A stretch of 64,000 bases of DNA from Pseudonocardia sp. DSM 110487 (GCF_019468565.1 NZ_CP080521.1:372001-436000), one strand, 5' to 3'. Positions 24,414 through 32,562 are shown, counted from the stretch's first letter. Numbers and translations are program-made. The notes: generated from the letters alone by a model not told the origin.

Positions 24414-25844
24414 CTACCTCGGGAAGCGCTGCGTGAGCCAGCTCCGCACCAGCTCGAGTGCCGACGGGTCGATGGTCGTGTCGATGGTGGCGTACTCGTC
24501 CAGCCCGCCGTTCGTGGCCGGCTGCATCAGGTGGTTGAGCCCGGGAAGGGTGCGGACGGTTGCGTCCGGGCTTCCGGCGAGGAGCGAGCGCATCAGCGGC
24601 TCGTTCTGCCCGGCGGGCACCTGCAGGTCGGCGCCGCCGAAGAACGCGAGCACCGGTACCCGCAGCGCCTGCAGCGCGGGGGCCGGGTCGTGCACCGCCC
24701 AGGCGCGGTAGTAGGGGTTCACGGTCGCCGCCACCTGGGCCTCGATCTGCTCCGGGGTGGGTTGCTGCTCGGGGGGCAGGCCCGTCGCCTGTGCCACGAG
24801 CTGGCGCACGGCGAGGCCGCGTGCCCGCTGGTAGTCCTCGGCCCGCAGCAGGGCGACCAGCGTGCGGACGTACGCGATCTGGTCGGACACGACCTCGGGC
24901 GGCGCTCCCGCCGACTCCAGCAGCAGCTGGTTCTGCAGCGCGAGCACTTCCTCGCCCGACGCGGCCGGTCCGGCCATCATGATCGCGAACGCCACCGGGG
25001 TGCGTTGCGCGACGAGCGGCACGAGGTATCCGCCCTCGCTGTGCCCGAGCAGCCCGATCTTGTCCCGGTTGATCTCGGGCCGGCCGCGGAGGAACTCCAC
25101 GCCCGCCACCGCGTCACCGGCGAGCTGGTCGTAGCCGGACTCGTAGAGCGATCCGGTGGATCCGCCGACGCCGCGGTCGTCGACGCGCAGCACCGCGTAC
25201 CCCGCGCGCGTCAGGACGTCCGCGAGCAGCAGGAACGGTTTGTGCCCGAAGAGCTCCTCGTCGCGGTTCTGCGCGCCACTGCCGGTGAGGAGCACGACCG
25301 CGGTGAACGGCCCGGGCCCCTCCGGCCGGGTCAGCGTGCCCGCGATGTCGACGCCTTGGCCGGGGTACTTGACGTCCTCGATGCGGTACGGGAACGGCGC
25401 CTTGGGCTCCTGCGGCCTGCCCGCGACGGGGCCCGGGCGGAGCACGAGCGGGAACGACTGCCCGAACTGCGTGAACGCGCCGGGAACGCTCTTCCCGTCG
25501 GTCTCGAACGTGCCGTGGAACCACGCGTCGCCCCCCACCTCGGGGAGGCGGAAGGACAGCTCGCGACCCTCCAGCAGCACGTCGGAGAGCGGCATCGCCT
25601 TGACCGCCTGCGCCGGGATGTCGATCTCCCCGCGGAGCCCACCGTTCTCGGCCGTCAGCCGGATGCCGATCTCGACGGCCGCACCGGGGATCCCGATCCG
25701 GCCTGCCCACTCGCCCGCCGTGGTCACCACGGTGGGCGTCACGGGGGCGGGAGGTGGGGGCGGGGGAGGCGGCGGCGCCTGCGCCGACGCACAGCCCGCG
25801 AGCAGCAGCACCACGACGGGCAGGGCGGCGAGCAACCGGCGCAT
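24414..25844 (-). CDS. secreted alpha/beta hydrolase lipoprotein
   Basis: Exported hydrolase (476 aa). A lipoprotein signal peptide (RRLLAALPVVVLLLAGC) is followed by a nine-proline run, then a beta-rich N-terminal domain (about residues 40-140) of the type that precedes S9-like esterases. The alpha/beta hydrolase core shows LTGSGAQNRDEELFGH, nucleophile GHSEGGYL, acid in FFGGADLQVPA and His in LPGLNHLMQPA. Acyl-peptidase or esterase activity is likely, substrate unknown. An in-frame GTG lies three codons earlier. Confidence 0.85.
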   Translation of the reverse strand: MRRLLAALPVVVLLLAGCASAQAPPPPPPPPPAPVTPTVVTTAGEWAGRIGIPGAAVEIGIRLTAENGGLRGEIDIPAQAVKAMPLSDVLLEGRELSFRLPEVGGDAWFHGTFETDGKSVPGAFTQFGQSFPLVLRPGPVAGRPQEPKAPFPYRIEDVKYPGQGVDIAGTLTRPEGPGPFTAVVLLTGSGAQNRDEELFGHKPFLLLADVLTRAGYAVLRVDDRGVGGSTGSLYESGYDQLAGDAVAGVEFLRGRPEINRDKIGLLGHSEGGYLVPLVAQRTPVAFAIMMAGPAASGEEVLALQNQLLLESAGAPPEVVSDQIAYVRTLVALLRAEDYQRARGLAVRQLVAQATGLPPEQQPTPEQIEAQVAATVNPYYRAWAVHDPAPALQALRVPVLAFFGGADLQVPAGQNEPLMRSLLAGSPDATVRTLPGLNHLMQPATNGGLDEYATIDTTIDPSALELVRSWLTQRFPR

Positions 25845-25877
25845 GGCGTTCACCGTATTGGAGGTAACCGGACGGCC

Positions 25878-26627
25878 CTACCCCAGCCGTCCGGCGGCGA
25901 TCACGCGGGACAGGAACTGCCGTGTGCGCTCCTGAACGGGGTCGCCGAGCACCTGGGCAGGCGGGCCGGACTCGAGCACCCGCCCGCCGTCGAGGAAGCA
26001 GACCTGGTCGGAAACCTGGCGGGCGAAGCCCATCTCGTGCGTCGCCATCAGGATCGTGATGCCGTCGGCTGCGAGCCCCCGCACGATCGCGAGCACCTCC
26101 CCGACCAGCTCCGGGTCGAGGGCGGAGGTGATCTCGTCGAGCAGGAGCAGGCGGGGGCGGACGGCGAGGGCCCTTGCGATCGCCACGCGCTGTTGCTGGC
26201 CGCCGGAGAGCCGGTCGGGGTGGCTGGCGGCCCGGTCGGCGAGCCCGACGCGGTCGAGCAGTTCGCGCGCCCGCTCGTCGGCCGCGGCGGCGGATACGCC
26301 GTGCACCACACGCGGGGCGAGCGCGACGTTCTGGAGGGCGGTCATGTGCGGGAACAGGTTGAACGCCTGGAAGACGATCGCCATGCGCCGCTGGGCAGCT
26401 GCCGTATCGGCACGCGGGTCCGAGACGTCGACGCCGTCCAGCAACACGTGGCCGTCGTCGATCTCTTCGAGCAGGTCGACGCAGCGCAGGAGCGTCGACT
26501 TCCCCGAACCGGACGAGCCGATCACCGTGACCACCTGGTGTTCGCCGACCGCGAGGTCGACGTGGTCGAGCACGGTGGCGTCGCCGTAGCGCTTGACGAT
26601 GCCGCGCACCTCGAGCACCGGGGTCAT
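25878..26627 (-). CDS. polar amino-acid ABC transporter ATP-binding protein
   Basis: ATPase (249 aa) of a PAAT-family importer. Walker A GSSGSGKST, Q-loop FQAFNLFPH, signature LSGGQQQRVAIARAL, Walker B LLLLDEITSALDPE (the Ile in DEIT is less common than DEPT) and switch ATHEMGFAR. It is the third gene of a permease/binding-protein operon; its ATG overlaps the permease stop by four bases. The operon order is binding protein, permease, ATPase. Confidence 0.92.
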   Translation of the reverse strand: MTPVLEVRGIVKRYGDATVLDHVDLAVGEHQVVTVIGSSGSGKSTLLRCVDLLEEIDDGHVLLDGVDVSDPRADTAAAQRRMAIVFQAFNLFPHMTALQNVALAPRVVHGVSAAAADERARELLDRVGLADRAASHPDRLSGGQQQRVAIARALAVRPRLLLLDEITSALDPELVGEVLAIVRGLAADGITILMATHEMGFARQVSDQVCFLDGGRVLESGPPAQVLGDPVQERTRQFLSRVIAAGRLG

Positions 26628-27457
26628 GCGAGCCCCTGTCGCCGGGCCGCCCGCGCCGCCATGACGTCGGCGATGCGCCCGGTGGGCACCGCGAGCAGCA
26701 CGAACAGCAGCGCCGCCACGACGTACGGCGTGAAGTCGAACGTGCGCGCCGACGCGATCTGGGCAGCCCGGATCGCGTCGACGGCGCCGAGCACCGAGAT
26801 CAGCCCGACGTCCTTCTGCAGGGCCACGAAGTCGTTGAGCAGCGGCGGCAGCACGCGCCGCACCGCCTGCGGGAGGATCACCAGCCGCATCGACTGGCGG
26901 TGGGACAGGCCGAGCGAGCGGGCCGCGGCGCGCTGCGACGGGTGTACCGATTCGATGCCCGCCCTGAACACCTCGGCCACGTACGCGGAGTAGATCAGGA
27001 TCAGCGTGATGGTGCCGAGCACCGCCGTGTCGGTCGGGATGCCCTGCAGGCGCAACGCGGGCAGCCCGAATCCGATCAGGTACAGCGCGATGAGCAGCGG
27101 CACGCCGCGGAACAGGTCGACGTAGCCGGTGGCCAGTGCGCGCAGCGGGAAGAACACCGGGCCGCGCAGCGTGCGCAGCACGGCGATCAGCAGCCCGAGC
27201 GCGAGCACCCCGAGCTCAGCGACCACGAGCACCCGCACGTTCAGCCACAGACCCGCCGCGACGGCCGGCAGCGACTCCCAGCCGACCCGCACGTCGAGGA
27301 ACGTCTCCTGGACACGTGGCCAGCCAGGAGCACTGGTCACGCCGAGCACGACCGCCGCCGTGAACACCAGGGTGGACGCGAGCGCCACCAGGGTGGAGCG
27401 CCGGGCCCGCGAGCGACGGTAGTCGCCCCGTTCCTTGGCCAGCGGGCTCAGGATCAC
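26624..27457 (-). CDS. polar amino-acid ABC transporter permease
   Basis: Inner-membrane permease (277 aa) of the HisM/GlnP type. A charged N-terminus (LAKERGDYRRSRARR) precedes a first span; the conserved permease block begins near LWLNVRVLVVAELGV, and the family motif region around DLFRGVPLLIALYLIGFGLP is present. The EAA-type segment is AARSLGLSHRQSMRLVILPQA. The GTG start overlaps the binding-protein stop (GTGA). Only one permease is present, so the pore is a homodimer. Confidence 0.9.
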   Translation of the reverse strand: MILSPLAKERGDYRRSRARRSTLVALASTLVFTAAVVLGVTSAPGWPRVQETFLDVRVGWESLPAVAAGLWLNVRVLVVAELGVLALGLLIAVLRTLRGPVFFPLRALATGYVDLFRGVPLLIALYLIGFGLPALRLQGIPTDTAVLGTITLILIYSAYVAEVFRAGIESVHPSQRAAARSLGLSHRQSMRLVILPQAVRRVLPPLLNDFVALQKDVGLISVLGAVDAIRAAQIASARTFDFTPYVVAALLFVLLAVPTGRIADVMAARAARRQGLA

Positions 27458-28317
27458 CGCAGTTCCGGGGCTGTCTCCGCCGAGGCGAGCCACTGCTCCT
27501 CCAGCGCGGCCAGCGTGCCGTCCGCGCGAAGCTTCTCGACCGCGGCCGAGACGCACGTCGTGAGCGGGCTGTCCTTGTCCAGCACGGCGCCGAACTGCTC
27601 CGGCGTGCCGCCGCCCAGCGGGAGCTGCCCGACGATCTCCGAGCCTTCCAGTTCCGCGGAGGTGATGTAGAAGGCGGTGGGCAGGTCCACCACGATGGCA
27701 TCGACCTGTCCGTTGGAGAGGGCCAGCTTCGCGTCGTCGTTCGTGTTGAACACAGCAGGCTCGGTGGTGGGGGCGATCTGGTCGATGATCGCCTGGTAGC
27801 TCGTGGTGCCAACCTGCGCGCCAAGGCGCGCGCCCTTCAGATCCGCGATCGAGGTGGCGGCCGCGGCCGGGCCGGTCGACAGCGCGACCACCGCCTGCTT
27901 CACGTCGTAGTAGGGCGCCGAGAAGTCCACGGCCTGCGCCCGCTCCGGCGTGATCGAGAACTCGGTGAGGTTCAGGTCGTAGGACTTGGGCCCCGGCTGG
28001 ATGGACGCGTTGAACGGCACCCGGACCCAGGTGACCTTGTCCCGCGGGTAGCCGAGCCCGTCGGCGATCGCGTACGCCACCGCGCTCTCGAAGCCGCGGC
28101 CGGACGTCGGGTCGTCGTCGAGGTACCACGGCGGGTAGACAGGCTGGTCGGTGCCGAACGTGAGCGTGCCGGACGCCAGGGTCGGCAGGGCGCCGGGCTC
28201 GCAGGACGGTGCGCCCGCCGCAGGGGGTGCGGCGGCGGGCTCGGGTGCGCAGGCGGCGGCGACGAGGACGAGAGCGGCCACCGCGAGCACACGCCGGACC
28301 GCGGACGAGGAGATCAC
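27454..28317 (-). CDS. polar amino-acid ABC transporter substrate-binding lipoprotein
   Basis: SBP_bac_3-type binding protein (287 aa). A signal peptide with lipobox AAAC is followed by FGTDQPVYPPWYLDDDPTSGRGFESAVAYAIA, the typical ligand-binding start (split here at its motifs), and the later DFSAPYYDVKQAVVAL and LGAQVGTTSYQAI. Start chosen as GTG just before the signal peptide; any earlier start would run into tRNA-Ser. Heads the operon; specificity among polar amino acids is unknown. Confidence 0.9.
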   Translation of the reverse strand: MISSSAVRRVLAVAALVLVAAACAPEPAAAPPAAGAPSCEPGALPTLASGTLTFGTDQPVYPPWYLDDDPTSGRGFESAVAYAIADGLGYPRDKVTWVRVPFNASIQPGPKSYDLNLTEFSITPERAQAVDFSAPYYDVKQAVVALSTGPAAAATSIADLKGARLGAQVGTTSYQAIIDQIAPTTEPAVFNTNDDAKLALSNGQVDAIVVDLPTAFYITSAELEGSEIVGQLPLGGGTPEQFGAVLDKDSPLTTCVSAAVEKLRADGTLAALEEQWLASAETAPELR

Positions 28318-28384
28318 CGCTGGATTCTGCCGTGTCCCGCGGGCGGGGCGAAACGCCGGTGGGGCACCTTGTAAGCTCGTCGGC

Positions 28385-28472
28385 GGTAGCGTGTCCGAGC
28401 GGCCGAAGGAGCGCGCCTCGAAAGCGCGTGAGGTGCAAGCCTCCGTGGGTTCAAATCCCACCGCTACCGCCA
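28385..28472 (+). tRNA. tRNA-Ser (anticodon CGA)
   Basis: Acceptor arms GGTAGCG and CGCTACC pair perfectly; the anticodon stem-loop has CGA flanked by CT and AA. A long variable arm marks a type II tRNA, T-arm GGGTTCAAATCCC follows, then discriminator G and an encoded CCA. Its 3' half is duplicated 2.7 kb downstream, making it the likely integration target of an island. Confidence 0.97.
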
Positions 28473-28498
28473 GCCTGAACAGGCGAAACGCCGGGCCT
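28416..28498 (+). repeat. direct repeat copy 1 (tRNA-Ser 3' half plus flank)
   Basis: Starts in the anticodon arm and runs through the 3' end and 28 nt beyond. It matches 31097-31179 at 82 of 83 positions; the first 55 are identical, the one mismatch is at 28471, and the last 27 are identical. Candidate attachment site. Confidence 0.85.
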
Positions 28499-28521
28499 TC
28501 CGCGAGGAAGCGCCCGGCGTT
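28487..28521 (+). terminator. terminator of tRNA-Ser(CGA)
   Basis: Perfect 10-bp arms AACGCCGGGC and GCCCGGCGTT with a 15-nt loop, starting 15 nt after the CCA. A related hairpin with a different loop follows the detached 3' copy at about 31170. Confidence 0.75.
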
Positions 28522-28576
28522 CGTCGTTGTGGTTGCAGTTGTGGTTGTGGTTGCAGTTCGGCCGGCGCTCCTGCGG

Positions 28577-29149
28577 TTAGGAGGTCGGGGTGGCGCCGGT
28601 CTCGACCGGGACGAACTCGATGATGAGCGAGCTCATCAGCTTCACGCCCTCGTTGGCCGCCGCATCCTCAATCCCACCGGGGATGGACCATGTGGTCCCG
28701 GTCGGGCAGACGTGACCGGCCGCCTCCCCGGTCGTCTCGTGAAGCACCGCGCCGTCCGCGCCGTACATGATCTTGCCGGGGTTGCCTGGGCAGGTCGATT
28801 CACCGGTCTCGATGTACATCAGCGCTGGGTACGGCAGGGTCGCGGGCGGGACGCTGGCGCCCGGCTCGAGGGTGAGCCGGGCGATGCGCACCTCGACCGG
28901 ACCGGCCGGCATGTCGCGGACGATTCCGCCGACGAGCAGGGACGCGAGACCGACGCCATCCTGGGCGGGCGGGGCGGTGGCCACGCACTCGCCCGCGCTG
29001 GGAGTCGTGTCCTGCGCCACCGCCGCGTCCAGATTGTGCGCGAAGAACGCCGCAGCCGCGCCTCCGACCACCAAACGGCCAACCACCGTCCGGCGGCTGA
29101 CCCCAGGCGGCGCGTTCGAGACGACGACTTCGTTCTGCTTGGCGACCAC
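28577..29149 (-). CDS. Tat-exported cupin-like protein
   Basis: A 190-residue small beta-barrel protein. An N-terminal RRTVVGRLVVGGAAAAFFA segment looks like a Tat signal ending near VAQ. The mature part has cupin-like strands (VEVRIARLTLEPGASVPP, then YIETGE) but the metal His motif is weak, so binding or catalysis is uncertain. Start GTG has AGGAGGG 6 nt upstream. It lies inside the tRNA-bounded segment and has no obvious operon partner. Confidence 0.65.
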   Translation of the reverse strand: MVAKQNEVVVSNAPPGVSRRTVVGRLVVGGAAAAFFAHNLDAAVAQDTTPSAGECVATAPPAQDGVGLASLLVGGIVRDMPAGPVEVRIARLTLEPGASVPPATLPYPALMYIETGESTCPGNPGKIMYGADGAVLHETTGEAAGHVCPTGTTWSIPGGIEDAAANEGVKLMSSLIIEFVPVETGATPTS

Positions 29150-29440
29150 GTCGATCCCTCCTGGCGCTCGGTGCGACCCGGTGCCAAGCCCGCTCCGTCC
29201 GCCGACCCGCCCAGCGGCGATGGCCGGGCACGGATCGCGGTCGGTGGGCGGGCGCCCAGTACACCGGATCGCGCCCGTCAAGTACACCCGGGGGATTCCG
29301 GGTTTCGGGTCGAACTTCTGGGTCGGGCAGCGAAGGAGCCCATCCCGCGGCGACCGGCCCGCGACCCCCAGCTGGCTGGCTTGCGTCAGCGCTGACTGGA
29401 GCGTGGAAGCAGGTCGAGGAAGCAAGCAGCGCATCGCGCG

Positions 29441-29539
29441 ATAAGCCCGCGGATCGCGGAGCTCTTCGCCGACAACGCCGCCTGCCTGCTGGACGGCCAC
29501 CCACTGCGCAACGTGGTGAACACGGTCGAGTTCTACTGA
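29441..29539 (+). pseudogene. C-terminal remnant of a D-2-hydroxyacid dehydrogenase
   Basis: In one frame ending at TGA 29537-29539 the plus strand reads a 32-residue tail containing RIAELFADNAACLLDG and HPLRNVVNTVEFY, close to the usual end of D-isomer hydroxyacid dehydrogenases. No start, NAD fold or catalytic residues precede it. The stop overlaps the HxlR gene end on the other strand. The remaining 29150-29440 sequence has no recognisable gene. Confidence 0.6.
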
Positions 29540-29958
29540 CCGTGTGACCCGACGGTCCGTGCGGCGGCGCGCGCCTGGTTCGCGCGGATCTCGTCGTGGT
29601 GCTCGGAGGCCCAGTTGACCAGCGGTGTGACGATCTCGAGGAGGCTGCGACTCAGTGGGGTGAGGGCGTACTCCACGCGGGGCGGCACTTCCGCATAGGC
29701 CGTTCTCGTCACCAGCCCGTCCTGCTGCAGCTGACGCAGGGTGAGGGTGAGCATGCGCTGGGATATGCCGGGAATCTCGCGCTGCAGCTCGGTGTAGCGC
29801 CGGGGACCGTCCCGCAAGGTGACGACCACGAGCATGGTCCATTTGTCGCCGACGCGGTCCAGGACCTGCCTGATGACGTCCGCATGCTCGGCCGGTAGGT
29901 ACGCGCAGGTCCCCGGGAGCCGGGCGGGAGCCGGCTGGGCTGCGTCCACGGCGCACAT
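29533..29958 (-). CDS. HxlR family transcriptional regulator
   Basis: Winged-helix regulator (141 aa). The family start is seen in VIRQVLDRVGDKWTMLVVVTL, then LQREIPGISQRMLTLTLRQLQQDGL (recognition helix) and VEYALTPLSRSLLEIVTPL. The Cys about 18 residues in (GTCAYL) sits where redox-sensing members carry theirs. Divergent from the SDR gene, which it probably controls from the 98-bp intergenic region containing the near-dyad GTGCCTTTTGTACAC. Confidence 0.92.
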   Translation of the reverse strand: MCAVDAAQPAPARLPGTCAYLPAEHADVIRQVLDRVGDKWTMLVVVTLRDGPRRYTELQREIPGISQRMLTLTLRQLQQDGLVTRTAYAEVPPRVEYALTPLSRSLLEIVTPLVNWASEHHDEIRANQARAAARTVGSHGQ

Positions 29959-30056
29959 CTCCCTTCGAAGCGGACACGGATGTGCCTTTTGTACACGTTT
30001 CCATACCGGTCCATCATGGCGCTACGCACAAGAAGTGAGAATTGGAGGATTAGCCC

Positions 30057-30785
30057 ATGTCCAAAGTGCTCGCCGTCCTCGGGGCTGGTACCGGTCTCGG
30101 CGTGTCCGTGGCCCAGCGCTTCGGGCGCGAAGGCTTCCGGGTCGCCCTGGTGGCGCGCCGCAAGGACCGTCTGGACGCGCTCGTCGAGAAGCTCGCCGGC
30201 GAAGGCGTCGAGGCGGCTGCCTTCTCGGCCGACCTGTCCGAGCCCGGCGAGGTGCCCGCACTGATCGCGGCCATTCGCGACCGATTCGGCCGGATCGATG
30301 TGATCGAGTACGGGCCGATCGGCGGCGAGGTGTCCTTCACCCCGGCCGCCCAACTGGACGCGGCCACCCTGGAAGGGCTCTCGCGCCTGCTGCTGCTCAC
30401 CCCGGTGGAGGTGTTCCGTGCCGTGTTGCCGGAGATGACCGATCGCGGTGACGGCGCCGTCTTGATGACCACCGGCTACACGGCGGTGCAGCCGATGCCC
30501 CACCTCAGCGGTGTCGGTCCGGTGATGGCAGCCGCCCGCAACTACCTGTACTCCCTGAGCGGCGAGCTCGCCGACACTGGTATCTACGCTGGGACACTGT
30601 CCATCGGGGCCGGCATCGCCCGCAGCGAGATGGTCGAGAGTGAGATGGGCGAGGCGGCGACCAACTCTGACCTGCTTGGGGCGTTCCCGGTCGTCGACCC
30701 GGACGACCTCGCCGAGCACTACTGGGACATGTACACCAAGCGGGATCGGGTCGAGCGGATCCACCCTGAGTCCCTGGCCCCGTAG
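30057..30785 (+). CDS. SDR-fold protein lacking the YxxxK pair
   Basis: Short-chain dehydrogenase/reductase fold (242 aa). The nucleotide-binding loop GAGTGLGVSVAQRF and ADLSEPGEV are present, but the catalytic Tyr and Lys of YxxxK are replaced (segment GPVMA before AARNYLYSL), and the canonical catalytic Ser region reads MTTGYTA. It may therefore be a binding or regulatory SDR rather than an active reductase. GGAGG lies 11 nt before the ATG. HxlR/SDR pairs are common partners. Confidence 0.85.
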   Translation: MSKVLAVLGAGTGLGVSVAQRFGREGFRVALVARRKDRLDALVEKLAGEGVEAAAFSADLSEPGEVPALIAAIRDRFGRIDVIEYGPIGGEVSFTPAAQLDAATLEGLSRLLLLTPVEVFRAVLPEMTDRGDGAVLMTTGYTAVQPMPHLSGVGPVMAAARNYLYSLSGELADTGIYAGTLSIGAGIARSEMVESEMGEAATNSDLLGAFPVVDPDDLAEHYWDMYTKRDRVERIHPESLAP

Positions 30786-30847
30786 CCTGTCGTCGGATAG
30801 CCCGCTCCCGTCCCCTGGAGGTCGTTCGCTGATCACGGGCGATCGCG

Positions 30848-31095
30848 TCAGGTGAGCAGGTCGGCGACCGCCTCCGCGGTGCTCGCGTCGGTCATCACGC
30901 CGAAGTGGTTGCCGGCCAGCTCGACCACTCGCAGGTCAGAGGCGGTTGCCCGCAGGGCGTCCCGGTTGGCGACCGGCACCACCTCCGCCCGCCGCAACCA
31001 CCCGTCCCAGTCCCCAGAAGCGCCGCGCGCAGCCGCAGGCTTCGACGGCCGGATCTCGGCCATCCGGCCGGACGATCGTGAACGAGCGATCGCAG
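30848..31095 (-). pseudogene. C-terminal remnant of a thioesterase/alpha-beta hydrolase
   Basis: The minus-strand reading ends in AEVVPVANRDALRATASD, LRVVELAGNHFGVMTD and ASTAEAVADLLT, resembling the catalytic-His end (GxHF) of polyketide/nonribosomal-peptide thioesterases. Everything upstream is missing: the frame runs straight into the tRNA-Ser half copy. The island junction has cut the gene, so only about 60 C-terminal residues survive. Confidence 0.5.
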
Positions 31096-31096
31096 A

Positions 31097-31179
31097 CCTC
31101 GAAAGCGCGTGAGGTGCAAGCCTCCGTGGGTTCAAATCCCACCGCTACCGCGAGCCTGAACAGGCGAAACGCCGGGCCT
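31097..31179 (+). repeat. direct repeat copy 2: detached tRNA-Ser 3' half
   Basis: Contains the anticodon loop, variable arm, T-arm and 3' acceptor strand of tRNA-Ser(CGA) without the 5' half, so it is not a tRNA gene. The encoded CCA is lost (CGA instead). Followed by a hairpin with the same outer stem but different loop from the copy at 28487. Confidence 0.85.
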
Positions 31180-31235
31180 CCCCGTGAGGGAGGGCCCGGC
31201 GCTCTTCGTTGTGGCGCGTCCCGACGAGCTGTTCG

Positions 31236-31775
31236 TCAGGCGGGGGTCTCGCCGATGGCGATCAGAACCGCACGGCCGAGGACGTGTCCGAACATGGTGA
31301 AGCCGAGGACGGCCGGGGTGGCGTCGGCCGACACGCCGATGGACTCGACGTCGAGGGCGTGCACCACGACGAAGTAGCGGTGAGGTCCATGCCCGGCCGG
31401 CGGGGCGGCGCCGATGAAGCGGGCCGCGCCGGCGTCGTTGCGCAGCTGGAAGGCGCTTGCGGGCAAGCCCGAGCCGGTGTCGTCGCCTGCGCCCTCCGGC
31501 AGCTCGGTGACGGTGGCGGGGATGTCGGCGAGCGCCCAGTGCCAGAACCCGGACCCGGTGGGGGCGTCGGGGTCGTAGACGGTGACGGCGTAGCTCTTGG
31601 TGCCTTCCGGGGCGCCGTGCCAGGACAGCTGCGGGGAGACGTCCTCCCCGCCCGGGACGCCGAAGATGCCGGAGTACTGCTCGGGCGACCAAGCGGCACC
31701 GTCGGAGATGGTGGTGCTGGTGACGGTGAAGGAGGCCACCTCCGGGAGGCGGGCGAAGGGGTCGTTCGCGCTCAT
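31236..31775 (-). CDS. YbhB/YbcL family Raf kinase inhibitor-like (PEBP) protein
   Basis: Phosphatidylethanolamine-binding fold protein (179 aa). Family signatures are GGEDVSPQLSWHGAPEGTKSYAV (split), VTVYDPDAPTGSGFWHWALADIP with the ligand-pocket DPDAP, and GPHRYFVVVHALDVE near the C-terminus. Cytoplasmic, no signal peptide; physiological ligand unknown. It is divergent from a GntR regulator across 88 bp containing a perfect palindrome, so it may be that regulator's target. Confidence 0.92.
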   Translation of the reverse strand: MSANDPFARLPEVASFTVTSTTISDGAAWSPEQYSGIFGVPGGEDVSPQLSWHGAPEGTKSYAVTVYDPDAPTGSGFWHWALADIPATVTELPEGAGDDTGSGLPASAFQLRNDAGAARFIGAAPPAGHGPHRYFVVVHALDVESIGVSADATPAVLGFTMFGHVLGRAVLIAIGETPA

Positions 31776-31825
31776 CGCGTCGTTCCTCTCAGGTCGTGTT
31801 GCGGGGCAAGATCGACCATAGCACT

Positions 31826-31839
31826 GATAATCGATTATC
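31826..31839. promoter_or_regulatory. palindromic operator candidate
   Basis: GATAATCGATTATC is a perfect 14-bp palindrome, strikingly AT-rich for this genome, placed between the divergent PEBP and GntR starts. TATGCT at 31852-31857 is a -10 at leaderless distance from the GntR ATG. The palindrome is the likely GntR binding site. Confidence 0.6.
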
Positions 31840-31863
31840 TGCAGGATCGTCTATGCTTCCGCC

Positions 31864-32562
31864 ATGCCGCCGACGTCCGACACATCGGGGAAGCAGATGC
31901 TCTCCGAGCAGGTCTACGCACACCTGCGGAACGCGATCATGCGCGGCGAGCACGCCCCCGGTGCCGCCCTCAAACCGCAGGACCTCGCCAAGGAACGGGG
32001 CGTGAGCCTCGCCGTCGTGCGCGAGGCGCTCGTGCGGGTGGTCGGCGACGGCATCGCCGACCGGCTGCCCAACCGCGGCTTCGCCGTCGCGGCCTTCTCC
32101 GACCGCCGCTGGCAGGAGATCGCGGAGGCCCGCCAGGCCGTCGAACCGGTCGTGCTGCGAATGTCCATCGAGCGCGGCGACGTCGACTGGGAGGCCCGCG
32201 TGCGAGCCGCCCACCACCGGCTGACGCGCACCCCCGTGTACGTACCGGAGGAGGGCGAGTACTACAGCCGCGCGTGGTCGGAAGCCCACCGGGTCTTCCA
32301 CCGCGCCCTGCTGGAGGGTTGCGGCAACTCCGTCCTGCTGGAGGCCTTCGACCGGATGTGGACCGCGAGCGAGCTGGCCCGCCGCTGGTCGACCCACCGC
32401 AACCCCGACCGGGACGGCTTCGAGGAACACCGGCGCCTCGAGGAGGCGGCACTGGCCCGCGACGCCGACACCGCGGCCGAGCTGCTGGCCCGGCACGTCG
32501 CCATGACCGCGGCCGCACTGACCGGCCGTACTCGCCACGAACCCGCGTCGACCGGCGGGTAG
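31864..32562 (+). CDS. GntR family regulator, FCD (FadR/VanR) subfamily
   Basis: Transcription factor (232 aa). N-terminal winged helix: SEQVYAHLRNAIMRGEHAPG, LAKERGVSLAVVREALVRV. C-terminal all-helical FCD effector domain with ligand/metal-type residues in EARQAVEPVVLRMSIE and SRAWSEAHRVFHRALLEGC and a late His in LLARHVAMT. Effector probably a carboxylate, as for other FCD members. Likely autoregulated through the palindrome 25 nt upstream. Confidence 0.92.
   Translation: MPPTSDTSGKQMLSEQVYAHLRNAIMRGEHAPGAALKPQDLAKERGVSLAVVREALVRVVGDGIADRLPNRGFAVAAFSDRRWQEIAEARQAVEPVVLRMSIERGDVDWEARVRAAHHRLTRTPVYVPEEGEYYSRAWSEAHRVFHRALLEGCGNSVLLEAFDRMWTASELARRWSTHRNPDRDGFEEHRRLEEAALARDADTAAELLARHVAMTAAALTGRTRHEPASTGG

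Larger units (their letters stand above)
28416..31151. mobile_element. candidate decayed tRNA-Ser-bounded genomic island
   Basis: A 2.7-kb segment between an intact tRNA-Ser(CGA) and a detached copy of its 3' half, the usual footprint of tyrosine-recombinase integration into a tRNA gene. It holds a Tat-type cupin, an HxlR/SDR divergent pair, and C-terminal stumps of a hydroxyacid dehydrogenase and a thioesterase-like hydrolase. No integrase remains, so mobility is lost or the segment arose by recombination between tRNA copies. Confidence 0.5.

Noticed and set aside
28317..28461. Extended start for the amino-acid binding protein upstream of GTG 28317
   Set aside because: It would translate antisense through tRNA-Ser(CGA); the signal peptide begins right at the GTG.
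31097..31151. A second tRNA-Ser gene
   Set aside because: Only the 3' half is present; the acceptor 5' strand and D-arm are missing.
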